DNA from: Onchocerca volvulus
Taxonomy: Eukaryota; Nematoda; Chromadorea; Rhabditida; Onchocercidae
Assembly: GCA_000499405.2 (NCBI GenBank)
Contig: HG738137.1
Location: forward strand, 17,444,581 to 17,508,580
Reading direction: 5' to 3'
DNA length: 64,000 nt
Both the position numbers and the translations under genes were made by a program. Below, one piece after another: positions 50,101 through 61,700 of the stretch. Position 1 is the first letter of the stretch. Each line of letters begins with the position of its first letter. The notes under the pieces are model-generated. The model saw only the letters and a list, made by a program, of their open reading frames with translations. It had not been told where the DNA came from and searched no databases.

Positions 50101-50973
50101 TCCGAGCTTCTTTGTCACCTGATGGTAAACATATTGTTTGCGGAAGTGAAGATCATTTTATTTATATTTGGACAACTGCTGATTTACCGTCCTCATTAGC
50201 TGTTCGCAAAGATCGTAATGATTCATGGCAACGTCTGCGAGGTTAAACGCTTAAGAGTCTTTTTTTTGTAAAAGTTCTTATAAGGCCATTAGGAACTGTT
50301 ACAAATATAATTGAAATTCATTTTGCGATCTTTGATTGTAAATTTAAAAAATTCTGATGCAATATCAGACTACTATATTAAAGTAGTACAATTTTAGTCA
50401 CGAGAAACTATTGGAAAAATGTTTTTATGCTAATGATTTACAAGAGTAGCTTAGGAATTATTGAATAGCATTCTAAGAAAAAAAAAAGTTTAAGAAAAAG
50501 TGCGAATATAAGTTGCATTAAAAATGAATTTGAATGCTTAAAATTTAACTTGTAATTATTTTAATAACTCCCATATCTTTGTATGTTTACCTGTAGACAT
50601 ACATTCTGATCAGTCCGTGTGAAATAGATTAAATTTTGTTAGCATCTTAAAAGTCAAAAAATGATCTAGGCTTTCATAATGCATTTATTAATTCGGTTGA
50701 CAAATAATAATAATTATTATTGGATTCTTAGGTCACTCAGCATGCGTAACAGTAGCAATATTTGCACCTCGTCCACAGCTGTTCCTGAATCTTTTGGAGC
50801 AACGTCGCGGTGGCGATGATAGGACTGAACAATCGAAACCTTGTAAAAATATATCAGATCGGCAAATTCATGGTGATGTCATTATTTCAGCGGATCTGAA
50901 CGGTTCAATTCGTATTTTCGTGAACCGTACAAAAATTAAAGCTGGCTCGTCGAATTTTTTTCCCACTGACTAG
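44196..50973 (+). CDS. WDR44: WD-repeat protein 44 (Rab11-binding, VAP-binding adaptor)
   Basis: About 1,028 aa in 15 exons: 44,196-44,456; 44,848-45,107; 45,283-45,528; 45,636-45,698; 45,947-46,249; 46,665-46,872; 47,190-47,368; 47,483-47,626; 47,707-47,875; 48,231-48,458; 49,125-49,382; 49,523-49,777; 49,898-50,002; 50,076-50,241; 50,732-50,973. Phases close exactly. Exon 1 could instead end at 44,474 (six more residues). The N-terminus has SEEFEDAQDE (17-26), an acidic FFAT-like motif that aligns with the VAP-binding motif of human WDR44. A proline-rich patch PPPLPPRRP follows near 228. Residues about 612-1,028 form the WD propeller, with repeats such as GAVWCMKFSLCGRLLATAGQ, SGMDRTVKLWHL, SGSLDGKLRLWHI and GSEDHFIYIW. 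WDR44 links Rab11 recycling endosomes and ER contacts; the C. elegans counterpart is sym-4, from memory. The middle is Ser-rich and probably disordered. Confidence 0.92.
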
Positions 50974-52467
50974 TTTTTCGTTGAAAGTCTGAGTTTTATT
51001 TGAATTTAGATTTGAGTAATATTACTCAACTTTGTCATATTTATTTGGACATTGATGCATCTTTGATCTTTTTTCTGGGTTTGTATGACAATTGTTTAAC
51101 TATTTAGGTCTACCATTCATGGGTTGATTGGCAGTTTTCTTAATCAACCCACATCAAGCCTTGACTAAGATAGATATTCGCTATGTCTACATTCGATTAG
51201 TGAAGCCATGTTCAGGTTATTCATGTCAAATTCTCCGAATATTTAGGATAGATTTATTTGCTTTTGCATAAATAAATATAACGATTCTTTCCAAATTTCT
51301 TTCATATTTTTGCAAGTTCTGTATATAATATTTTTTTATATTTGTAGATAATATTCGTTGTTTTACTTAGAGTTGATGTATATTTCTCATTTTTAATTTC
51401 CATACATTTAATACATATGCATACAGTAAAAAAAAAATTATTAAAAAGATTTTTAAACCTTTGTTACCTGTTTAGATTAAGTATAGCAAAGAATGATACA
51501 TTTCAGGGTTTGCGAATATTTTTACTTTACGTATAGATGTTCACTATTACATATTTCCTCAAAATTGAACTTTTAGACTAAAATATTTGAATGATACTGA
51601 CTTTTTAGGAAGCTTGAAATATTTATTGGAGAAAACGTATAATAATTAAGATCGATGTTTTGTGAATCATCAATAGATTTGATTATTTCTAACTAGATGA
51701 AAAATTCATTTCAACTAGTTCCATATTTCTTATTGTTGATCTAAACACTTCGCCTTTGGTAGTTTGCCTATGTTTCCTTGTTTCTATTTTCAAAAACATA
51801 ATTTCCAAAGTTGTTTACTTAATATTATAGTACTATAAATAGTCGTTGTTCTAATTACGAGTATCCAATGTGATCGTGCCTTATTGGAATAAAGTAATAC
51901 ACATAAATTTTGCTCTTTTGAGGTTACTTCCTGAAGAAAATATTTTTCATTTCTTTTTTTTTTTCGACTGAAACTAAGGAGAGTAAATTCAAAATTTTCA
52001 TCCTCTTGCATAAATTTTTTTTTTGTATTGATATGTATATACGTTCTTCCTCATGTTGCACTGTAATACGAAATATATTTCCTTCAAATCCAGGTATGAG
52101 ATCTTTGAATAGAGTGAATTTGTTTTCATTACGGCATTTTAATTACAATAATTTATAAACTCGAGTTTGACAAGATTCAAAGCTTTTCCATTTCTCTTCT
52201 CTTTTTTCTATTCAAGTTGCAACATACAAGCAGATTTAATACTATTTACTCAAATGATATGGCGTATATATTTTGATTTTATTACTTATTTATTCAGCCA
52301 GATGATATGTCTGCTCAGATTTGATGAAGCAATGATGAATTTTTACTAATATTTTGTAATCTATGTTGGGAAGATGGAGCAAATATTGCATTCATATATT
52401 AGAATTTTGATAGTAATTCCAAATTCTATCGATCAATTAATTCACGAGCAGTTGTATCTTTCAGTTG
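50974..52467. other. Intergenic, WDR44 to uS14m
   Basis: AT-rich with no conserved frame on either strand. Candidate 3' processing signals (AATAAATATAAC near 51,269) lie a few hundred bases past WDR44. It ends with CTTTCAG (52,458-52,464), three bases before the first in-frame ATG of the next gene. Confidence 0.5.
52458..52467 (+). promoter_or_regulatory. Likely spliced-leader acceptor of uS14m
   Basis: CTTTCAG ending at 52,464, only three bases (TTG) before the first in-frame ATG. Confidence 0.6.
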
Positions 52468-53545
52468 ATGTCTTTACGGCAGTTTCCATTTCTGCTGTCA
52501 AAATTGAATATATCATGGCATCGATTAACTGCTTCCACGCGCTATTTGATGAGTTCTAAGCCAATTAATACCGCTGAATCTGCATTGGACGATAACAATA
52601 ATTCATCTGTGGAAAATGAACTTTCAAATATAGTTATGGACGCTGTCAACAAGGAACAACCTATCTTACCATATAGTCAAAAAGCGTTGGAAACACTGAA
52701 GTAAAATTTTGAATAATCGTCAAGGATTAACCGTAACTATATAAAATCTTTGCTTCAACTGGAATTAAGCTAATAAATATCGTAAGAAAACTGAAATGGA
52801 ATTTCGTGTTTTTATATTGTTCAGAAGATTGTCGAAGCTATTGTATTACCAGGATTAATTCGGGATGAAAATTACATTAGTATATACTTAGGGTCATTAA
52901 ATTAGAGAATTTTAATTAATTAACTAGAAATTAAATGCATGGATTTTAATTTCTACAGGCTCGACAAATATCCATACTACGTGGAACGTGAATGGTGGAA
53001 ACATGGTAATCGAATGACGTTTTGGTCAACTTGGCGAATGAAGAGAGATGTGAAAAGGCGACATTTGCTTGCTGAACTTGGCCCAGATCGTGTACGTTTG
53101 AAGGCACTAAAATGTAATACTATATTACCGGAATTGATTCGAGATGAATGTGCCAAAAAGTTGCATAATTTTCCTAAAGGATCATGTCCAAGTCTCATTC
53201 AACATTTGTGTCAATTCAGTGGTGCACGACGTGGTAAACTGAACAGATTTCATCTTCATCGACAGATTTTCAGGCATTTATTTATATAATTTGTTGACAC
53301 TTTATTTCATTTTTATTTCACTAATAATTATGATTTCAGTTTCTGATTAATTCAATTTTTTTCAAAAGAAATAATTAAAATTGAATACTAATTTTTGCAA
53401 TGAAATATTTTAGCTGTAGAAATCGATTTTTACAAATTAATTGATTCAACTAATTTCGTTGCGATTTTAGAATGACGTTTGCTGATTTTTTAGGCATCTT
53501 GCTGATCATGGTCGATTATCCGGTGTGCAGCGAGGCGTTTGGTGA
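52468..53545 (+). CDS. mrps-14: Mitochondrial small-subunit ribosomal protein uS14m
   Basis: 199 aa, three exons: 52,468-52,700; 52,959-53,273; 53,494-53,545. The C-terminal third carries the uS14 signature: CQFSGARRGKLNRFHLHRQI, then FRHLADHGRLSGVQRGVW at the very end, equivalent to the bacterial arginine-rich tail with final Trp. This protein contacts 3'-domain rRNA in the small-subunit head. The N-terminus (MSLRQFPFLLSKLNISWHRL) is basic and hydrophobic, fitting a mitochondrial presequence. The second intron starts GC (53,274-53,275); a GT alternative would need reading through an in-frame TAA, so a GC-AG intron is the better model. An AATAAA lies 42 bp after the stop, and the next gene starts 256 bp downstream, which is operon-like spacing in nematodes. 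Confidence 0.9.
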
Positions 53546-53586
53546 TAATATGCTGTAGATTTTTTTTGTTGTCATTTATTTCCTCA

Positions 53587-53592
53587 AATAAA
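53587..53592 (+). terminator. Poly(A) signal AATAAA of uS14m
   Basis: A canonical AATAAA hexamer 42 bp after the uS14m stop codon, and 195 bp before the first exon of ATP6AP2. Position and spacing fit a cleavage signal between two genes of a nematode operon. Inference only. Confidence 0.5.
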
Positions 53593-53783
53593 AATAAATT
53601 TTATTAGTTCTTTCATGTACTTTCGGTTTTCGAAACCTGCCAAGGAGGATTTTTTCAAAGATGCAAGTATTCGTGATATACTTTTGACGTTTCACATGCA
53701 TAATATAATATATTTTTTTGTTCTGCTCTTATTTTTATGTTTCTTCATTTTGCCGCTTGCAGACTGCAAGCATTAATCAAAAT

Positions 53784-53801
53784 GAATTTTAGGTCATTGA
53801 G
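53784..53801 (+). promoter_or_regulatory. Likely spliced-leader acceptor of ATP6AP2
   Basis: GAATTTTAG ending at 53,792 lies 9 bp before the ATG. With the uS14m poly(A) signal about 200 bp upstream, this would suit an SL2-type operon acceptor, but an ordinary SL1 site is equally possible. Confidence 0.5.
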
Positions 53802-56247
53802 ATGGTTTTTATTCACACAATTTTAGCGATACTATATGCTTTAATTCAAGGTAATATTATATTTTTGATATCGAAATCTGATTTGTGTTTTCTTATCAAA
53901 TTAGTTTATATCCTTGTGAAAATTGCTTTTATTACTGCTGATAATTTTTTTTTTTTCTTCAGGATCATTATGTGCTGAACTGTATTTCTTAGCTTCCAAA
54001 TCAGTTGAACTTCCGGATCCCGGCACAACCTTTTTATCTAATATTGACCTTGTGCAAGCAAACAAATACATGCTAGGACTGACAGCCGAAGCTCCTCAAA
54101 CATGGACAAGTGATGGAGATGTTTTCGAAAGACCCCGAGCATTAGCAGTAGGTTGGTATTTTTCATCCAGTAAAAAAGAAGAAATTTAATAGTTAAAATA
54201 ATTAATTTACTCGGAAAGTCAATTTTTATATGCTAATGTTTTAATTTGAACAAATTTGTTCACTTTAGTTACTGTCATTGATGGAAAGGTTCCGAACAAT
54301 CTATCACCACCTACATATACTGTATCGACAAAAGGAGAAAATTTCGGCCACGAGGAATTGATTTACAATAAAATATTTGATGATGAGAAGCAGGAATGGA
54401 TTCTAATGCGTAATGCAGAACTGCAAGGTTCACAGATTGCCACTGTTGCTCAAAATATTTTTTCAACAATTGAAGTTATGACGAAAAGCAAGCCACTACG
54501 ACAGGAAATTGAAAATTTATATAAAATTGCAGAATCGGTAAAATGTTTAAGATTACTATTTTTAGTATTTCATATTATCTAAAGAAATAGGACGCTATTA
54601 ATGCAAATAATAAGAAAGCTAAATATTCTAATAGTTTAAATTTAGGATATCTTGGCTATCTCTTATCGCAAGCTGGTGGATGATATAATTTTTTAGTGCT
54701 TTGATCAATTTTAAAACAAATTGAATTTAATTTCAAGATTTTGTTTAATATTACGTGTGGAAAGCTCCAGGCTTCTTACATTTTCCAGCTAAAAAGATCG
54801 GAAATTGCTTCTACTAAAAATACTCCAACAATTTTCATTATCGACGTGAACGGTTTGCCAACTGCTGAGCGGGAATTATCCGAAAAAGACTATAACGAAG
54901 CTATTGATGAATTGGAAAATGCAATTTTGCATTTGATTTCAATGCTGAAAAATGTATATAATGATCGCGTAATTGCGGAACTCATTGTAGAATCGATGAA
55001 TGAAGTCAAACAGAGACAAAAAAGACAAGTAAATCATTTTCAGAAAATCTAATCTGAATATTTCTGAATAAGTTTGGTCTATCTTGAACTTTCATAACTA
55101 TTTTATTTTCATTTTATTCTTTTTATACTGTAATCAACTTTAAGGAAGATTAGACGAGAATATCCATAAATATAGAACTGTAATTTTTTTTTCTCATGTT
55201 GATCAGCAGTAGTAAACAACATTTTACTATTTTTTCAACCAATAAAGCATACTTATTCATTTCCATATTATAGTTCATTCACAAAAAAAAGAGATATAAA
55301 AATTGAATGATAGGATATTTCTATCTTTCTATTTTATTCTTAACTGCTTTTTCAAAGTCGAATTTAATAATTTCTAGTCGATTAGCTTCTTAAATTCTTA
55401 TGTTATTGATAATAATGCCCATAATAAGACCATTTTGTGATCAATGAACTCATTATTTTAAAATTAGTGCATGAACTGACTGAAGTGCCGTTATGGCACA
55501 GTATTTCAATTAGTTCTTGTAGTAATTTCTGATAATTAAGAGATAAGAAATATTATTCTTAATATATGCTTTTGATTAGCCTTTCGTTTTCAGAATGCCG
55601 AGAGTAACGCTGATCGGATAACGAAATTACGGGAGGACCTAAACGTATACCAGGTTTTTATCTTCATTTGTTTTTTAAAAGAATTTTTTAATCGAAATAG
55701 TTTTTTCACTTTTATTTATTTTTATCCTTCAGTTGTTTAAAATATTATTGTCTGGAACAGATTCCATCATTTTATTATCTTTTAAGAAATATTTAAAAAA
55801 TAAAAATGCATTAATATTTGCTTATAATTCCCAAGGATCTCTTTAGTAGACAAGCATTTGCTGTATGGATTATTAATGATAAGAATGCTTGGTTCTTTTT
55901 ACGTTTTGGATGTATTGTAATATAAGTATTTTAATACAGAATTTTCTTTATCGCCGTTTTAATAACATATGGGATTTATTATTTTAAATGATTTCAAATT
56001 TGGTATTTTTTTTTACAAAATGTTTCAATGATTTATACTTTGAAATTTATAGTTTCATTGATGTCGATTTCTTATATATTTCCAGTTTGCATCGACTGGT
56101 TATCCAGCTATGTTTGGAATATTTCTGTTCGTAACTGTCGCGCTTGCATTAGTAATTCTTTTCGTTACTGTTGGTTTGTGGAATATGGACCCAGGCAAAG
56201 ATTCAATCATTTATCGGGTGGTAACAACGCGGATGAAGAAAGATTAA
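53802..56247 (+). CDS. ATP6AP2: V-ATPase accessory protein 2 / (pro)renin receptor
   Basis: 328 aa (human 350) in six exons: 53,802-53,850; 53,963-54,151; 54,269-54,537; 54,771-55,028; 55,594-55,653; 56,086-56,247. The protein is a single-pass membrane subunit that helps assemble the V-ATPase Vo sector and is linked to Wnt signalling in animals. The N-terminus (MVFIHTILAILYALIQGSLC) is a clear signal peptide. The ectodomain has VDLPDPG-like VELPDPGTTF, then IFIIDVNGLP. RQKR (251-254) is a furin-type R-x-K-R site where the human protein is also processed. Residues about 283-308 are the membrane helix, followed by LWNMDPGKDSIIYR, the strongly conserved juxtamembrane tail, and a short basic end MKKD. 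Start chosen as the first ATG, 9 bp after an acceptor-like TTTTAG. C. elegans counterpart: vha-20, from memory. Confidence 0.93.
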
Positions 56248-56638
56248 TAATCATCAAGTTACTATTGTATTCTTACATGATAATTAATTTGCGGTTGTGT
56301 AAAAAATTTTCTTAAAATCACAAAAGACTAATTTTCCAAAAATTACGGTATTTCATTGATCAACGAGTTTCAATTGTTGAGCTTTGTCTCGCATTTTATT
56401 GAGCTGTGATATAGTTCCGAGATCTATTATTAGTCAGGGCACTAAACAGGGAAATTACTGCTAGAAATAAAAGACGAGTCATTTCTTGAGCTCTATAAAT
56501 AAAGTTGGTATTCTTTGAAAATTGGAAAAATTTAAATCACGACGATCAAATAGTTATACTAAATATTAAATTATATTACTTTGTTGTTGCTAATTTCTGT
56601 ATCAACATTTTTATTTTTGCTACAGCTGCAGAAAATGG

Positions 56639-56669
<31 letters not shown>

Positions 56670-57599
56670 GAAACTCGTGAGTGTTAAAAGTTGTAAATTT
56701 TGTAAATGTATTCTTTCCATCTTTTTTAAAAAATTTCTTTTTTAACTTTGGTTTCGAATTTCTTAGAAGACATTTGGATTTAAATTGTGGCTAACTTTCT
56801 GATTTTCAAATATTTTATTTAACGCATTTGTGCCAAAGTGATATCAGGGACCAAATTATAGAATCAGTATATAGATTCGTTTAATTTTATTTCATCAGTT
56901 AGTTTTTAGTGGCCAGTATTCTAATCACTTTGTTTTTATTTCCGCTTCAGAACTATTGTGATATGTTGAACAATATATTTCGCTTTAATATTTTAGTTAG
57001 AAATACAAACATTCCTATCAATTTGCTATGACATACAAGTTAACACAGAAATGATTGAAGCGCTATTATCACAAAAGGCATAAGCATACGACAGGACATT
57101 ATAATAATGTGCGAATTCGCATTTTTTGATAGTAGTTGTCGCTAATAGTATATTTTCTCTTTTTGAATCAGTGAGATTCGGAATTACTTCAAGCTGTTCT
57201 TTATCATTTTAAATGGAATTCAGTATTTTGGAGCTTGAATTTCCACAATTGAATTTTGTGAATATTGGGGAAACAAAAAAAAAAAAAACTCAGACATTCT
57301 ATGTTCGTTTTTCGAGATTAGTTCTAGAAATAAGTTTTGAGAGAACTGTCCTCGAAGTTTTCTTCTGAATTATATTAATATCTTAAAAGATAACATTTTT
57401 TTTTCTTTTAAATGTCATTTCATTTTTAGTAGCGAGGATAATATGAATTGTGTTTTGAATATTAACCAAATGCTGATTTGCTAATTAATTACTGAATCAA
57501 CAATTTGAACAGCGAATTGCTTTAAAAAGACAATTTTGCCCCAATAGCATATATTTCTTTTTTTACAAGTTACTATTTGACAAAAAGTTTTTTTGTTCC
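56248..57599. other. Intergenic between convergent genes, with T29 tract
   Basis: Lies between the 3' ends of ATP6AP2 (plus) and the MH2-protein gene (minus). It holds a pure run of 29 T at 56,641-56,669 and no conserved frame. Confidence 0.55.
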
Positions 57600-57824
57600 T
57601 TAAAGTCTTTCACAGCAAAGAGATGTTTCACTTCGTGAACGCCAATTTATATTTGATGAATAGTAAGGTGTTAAAGGAGAAGCTGATATGTGTTGTATGA
57701 AATGATTTAATCGTTTATGTCCCGCTCCACCGCGATTCTCTCTTTCTTTGCGGAAATATACTGGATTATGTAATCGATCCAAATCATTTAGATTCAAAAG
57801 ACTTCGGCCTTTTTCTTTTCGTTG
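57600..57824 (-). CDS. Possible alternative last exon of the MH2-protein gene
   Basis: On the minus strand, an acceptor-like AATTTATAG (ending at 57,825) opens a 74-codon frame that runs to TAA at 57,602-57,600. The peptide (QRKEKGRSLLNLNDL..., FRKERENRGGAGHKRL..., SRSETSLCCERL) is polar, basic and less AT-biased than its surroundings, which suggests real coding. Joining it needs a phase-0 donor in the preceding exon before its own TGA, for example CGC|GTTGTT (58,775-58,774) or TCT|GTTTAC. It could also be chance, or part of another small gene. Confidence 0.4.
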   Translation of the reverse strand, partial: QRKEKGRSLLNLNDLDRLHNPVYFRKERENRGGAGHKRLNHFIQHISASPLTPYYSSNINWRSRSETSLCCERL

Positions 57825-57931
57825 CTATAAATTGAAATTTGAAAAATTAGAAAAATTTTCGAAAGCTGTAGACAAATCAGGTTCCTTATAGAAATGTTAT
57901 TTTTCAAAAAAAAAAAAAAAAGAAAACCAAA

Positions 57932-57967
57932 AATTGTTTGGCTTAAAAAACAATTTGGCCAAACAAT
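57932..57967. repeat. Hairpin-forming inverted repeat
   Basis: AATTGTTTGGC and its complement GCCAAACAATT are separated by about 13 bp of A-rich sequence. No function is assigned; it lies in the intron before the possible alternative 3' exon. Confidence 0.6.
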
Positions 57968-58067
57968 TCTATGAAATCCTATTTAGAACATTCGAGATGG
58001 ATTTGTATGAAATATCATTAATAATGCTAAGATGCAATACATATTGCTTTTTATTGGAAGGATATAC

Positions 58068-58094
58068 GTGAAATACGTGTATGACGTATTTCAC
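58068..58094. repeat. Perfect 11-bp inverted repeat
   Basis: GTGAAATACGT (58,068-58,078), a five-base loop GTATG, then ACGTATTTCAC (58,084-58,094). It might be a stem-loop or a binding site; context gives no further clue. Confidence 0.65.
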
Positions 58095-58704
58095 ATATCA
58101 TGGAATATCTGACTGATTAGTCAGCTACCATAAATGCCCAATTATTTAACCTTGGCATAACTTTTAAATTCGACTAATACGTCAGACAAATTTCTAAAAA
58201 AAGCTTCCGATACTGTACCACAACTTATTTTGTTCAATTTTTCTTCCAGTTAAATAATGCTGTTGAACATCTGCTTCTATTTATTGTGCTAATTACCTAA
58301 TAAATAATTATTTAACTTATTTTCTATTTCAAAAATGCCTTGTACAATATTTTCGAATAGATTTCTCTTCAAAAATTTGCTTTGATATTTCATAGCAAAT
58401 GTATTCTAAATATTTCCTGTTAATTTTGCAGCTCATAGTTCGATCATCTCTATCATCTAACAACTTTGCAAGATTAAATTTGAAAACAAACAAAATAAAA
58501 TCGAACTTCCTGTTCAGAATTTATAGCATTTCTTGGCGATAAATAGATTTTTGATTCTCGGTTAATTTTCTTAGAGGCACCACCACGTGATCTAAAATGA
58601 CCCAAATTATAAATTCATTGAATATGAATTCCAGATTCATTTTGATTATCGCGCTCTTTTTTTGGAATCAAAACTTGATGAAATCCTTGAATAAAATGAA
58701 TGAC

Positions 58705-61700
58705 TCATCTTAATTGACGATTCCAGTAAACAGAATTAATTCCGGAATGATAAGAAGAGCTGGAACTGATCGACGAAACAACGCGTCCATTGCAATTTGT
58801 ATCCATATTACCGGACTGTAAATAGCCATCACAATGATTTATGCTATGAAGTTCAGTACTTGTCGATGGTGATGGTGTGTTCGAGGCTGAAATTGAATTT
58901 CAAATCTTATTTTAGGAAATTGAAAAGAATCGGATTTAAATGTTTGCTTGGCTATGAATTAGCCATTTAATAAAATTATTGATTGTTTTTTACTTATTGG
59001 TATCCCCAGTTTCTGATTAGTTTTCTAAAATATACCTGAATTACTGGGTAGCAAAATTTGGATCATTTCTAGTGCTGTTAAATGTATCACAGCAAACCAT
59101 AGAGCTGATGATAGCGGATCTGTTGGCTTATCAATCTGGAAATAATTTCATATTTTATGATTTTTGATGTTAAATTGAAAATTATGCAAATGAAAGATCG
59201 TCACTACCAATGTAATTCTAGAATGAAATATGGATATTTTTTAAGTGTAAAAATAAATTAAATTAAATCAAATTTAATGAAATTATATCGAACATGTGCA
59301 TAAGTGATTGCCATCCCACTATATCGATCTCGTGCGGAATCATCGAAATCGTTATGTCGTAAAACGAATTCTTTGAGAATTTTCAAATCAAAAATCTAAA
59401 AAATATGCCTATTATAAATTTTTACATCATTCAAACTCTTTTATTGCATCAGTAAAAGAATACAATATCGATTTTTCATAAAAATCATAGAAGTTATAAA
59501 TATATGGAAATTTTTCTCGTATCTTATTTGATCAATAATACTTTTATATTAAGTACAATCTCGAAAAGGTCATGCTTCACATGATCTTTTCAAAGGTTAT
59601 ACCTAATTTCCACGATAATGCTATATCGAATAACTGTTTTTAAATTTTAATAATTTTATGAAAAAAAATTTCGTTCTCACCTTAATTGGATCATTCTTAA
59701 CAGTAATCTCTCCTAGTATTCCACTAACAAAAACACTTCCTTCGGTACATTTAAGCCAAATATTACCGATATCATCAATTTTCATTTTTACGCCCTATAA
59801 AAAATTGGTATTTTACTTTCTTTACATTACAAATTAAAAACTCATTATTGAGAAGTTGCTTCCAAATTAGTATAATTTTCGAAATAAAATTAACATTGTA
59901 CTTTTTTTCAATTTTGAAATTTGCCAATCATAAATGTTTGAAATGATTTCAAATCAAATCATTCCTGGTCTATAATTTATCAGCACTTAGGAGGTCTTTA
60001 GTTTAATAGCAAACAAATGTTACACGGATTTTTTAAAATTATTTTCGGAAATTTATAAAGAAAGAATAAATGGATTTAATTTTTTTTTTTTAGAAAAAAA
60101 AATGAAATGTAATAGTTATTTTCATCTATCAGACTGAATTCTTGTATTGGATAATCGAGAAAAGATAAATTTCCTTTTTAAGGAATGAAATATAATATTT
60201 TGCTGTTATCATTAAATTATTATGATAACACTAACTAAACCCAGCGATGAAAAGCATTGCCGGTCTAAGTTAGTCCAGATAAATAAAAATATAAATGTTC
60301 GTTTGTTCAAAATTTTAAATCTGAGGAACTTCTTACCTACTGATTCAAAATTTCGATTCATATAAAAAAGCATGCACCTAATCGAATGTAACGTTGATTC
60401 AAAATTTTAAAGTAAATTAGTGAAGAACTTTCGAAGATTTAAAATCTTGAACAATGAACATTTGTATTTTTATTGATATAAATTGAAATTTTTTTTTTTT
60501 CGAATAAATCTATATCTTCTACGAAAACTGGTTTAAATAAAATTGAAATTTTACGTACTTTTTCGAAAATTTCAAATGCTCTGATCGTGCCATCATCACG
60601 ATATGAATTCTCAAATCGTTGTAAACCAATTCTATGAAAAAATAAATAAATATTAGAAAATGATTTAATATTTTATAAAATAAAATAAAATTATTAATTA
60701 GACTTAATTATGATTGTATCTATGAAGAATATTCGAATATGAAATCGGAAATGCTTCTGAAACGAATTCATATAATTAATTCTTGAGGAAAAAGGAGGGA
60801 AAATTGTAAAATTTTGAAGTTATAAATCGATTCATTTTTTGTATTTTTCCAATTAGATAATTGTAAAAGGATCAAAATCAGTATATGTGTATTTCTTTTA
60901 GATTTATATTAAAATTTATTACGATTCAGATGTATCATGCAATGAAGAAACTAGTTTTTTTTTTTAATTTAAATGAAAATGAGTCATTTTATTCGATTTT
61001 TGAATGATTATTTGAAATTGTTCGAAAAAAAAAGTGCCTGTACCATTTTAATAACTATCATTATATTTAAAATACGGTAACTATCAATTCGACTAAAAAT
61101 TGACCCAAAAAAGAATTGAAGTGAAGTTCTTTTTATGAAATCATATATCAATTAATTAAGCATTACGAAGATACTATTGTCTTAAACAACCAAGAATCAA
61201 GCATTTCGACCAACATGTACATTTTATTTTTAAATTGAAATCGAATAAAATTTGGAACTCATTAATTTTATTCCTTCACTTTTTAATATATTTCATCCGT
61301 TAATATTTATATGAGACATGAAAATGAGGAATAATCTTAATAATGTTTTAAATTCTACTGTTAGTTCGGAATTTTGATAGTGAGATTTCAAATTTTTAAA
61401 CCAAAATCTCAGAGATGGATTCAAAATGTTGATTTAAGTCAGTAAGATTTCAAATCGAAAAAAAATCTTGAAACGTTTAATACATTGAATGAATACTACG
61501 AATTTTTGTGAATTTTAAATAATAATTTAATAGCTCAATCAGCAAATGATTTGAATTCATTGCTGAAATGATTGATTTCACAAATTTTAATAGAAAGATT
61601 GATAACTGTCCATATTAGCGTTGTATATCATAAAATCAATGACAATGATCATAATTTGAAATTTAAAAACTATCTAAAACCTAACAGTAATTATGGTTAT

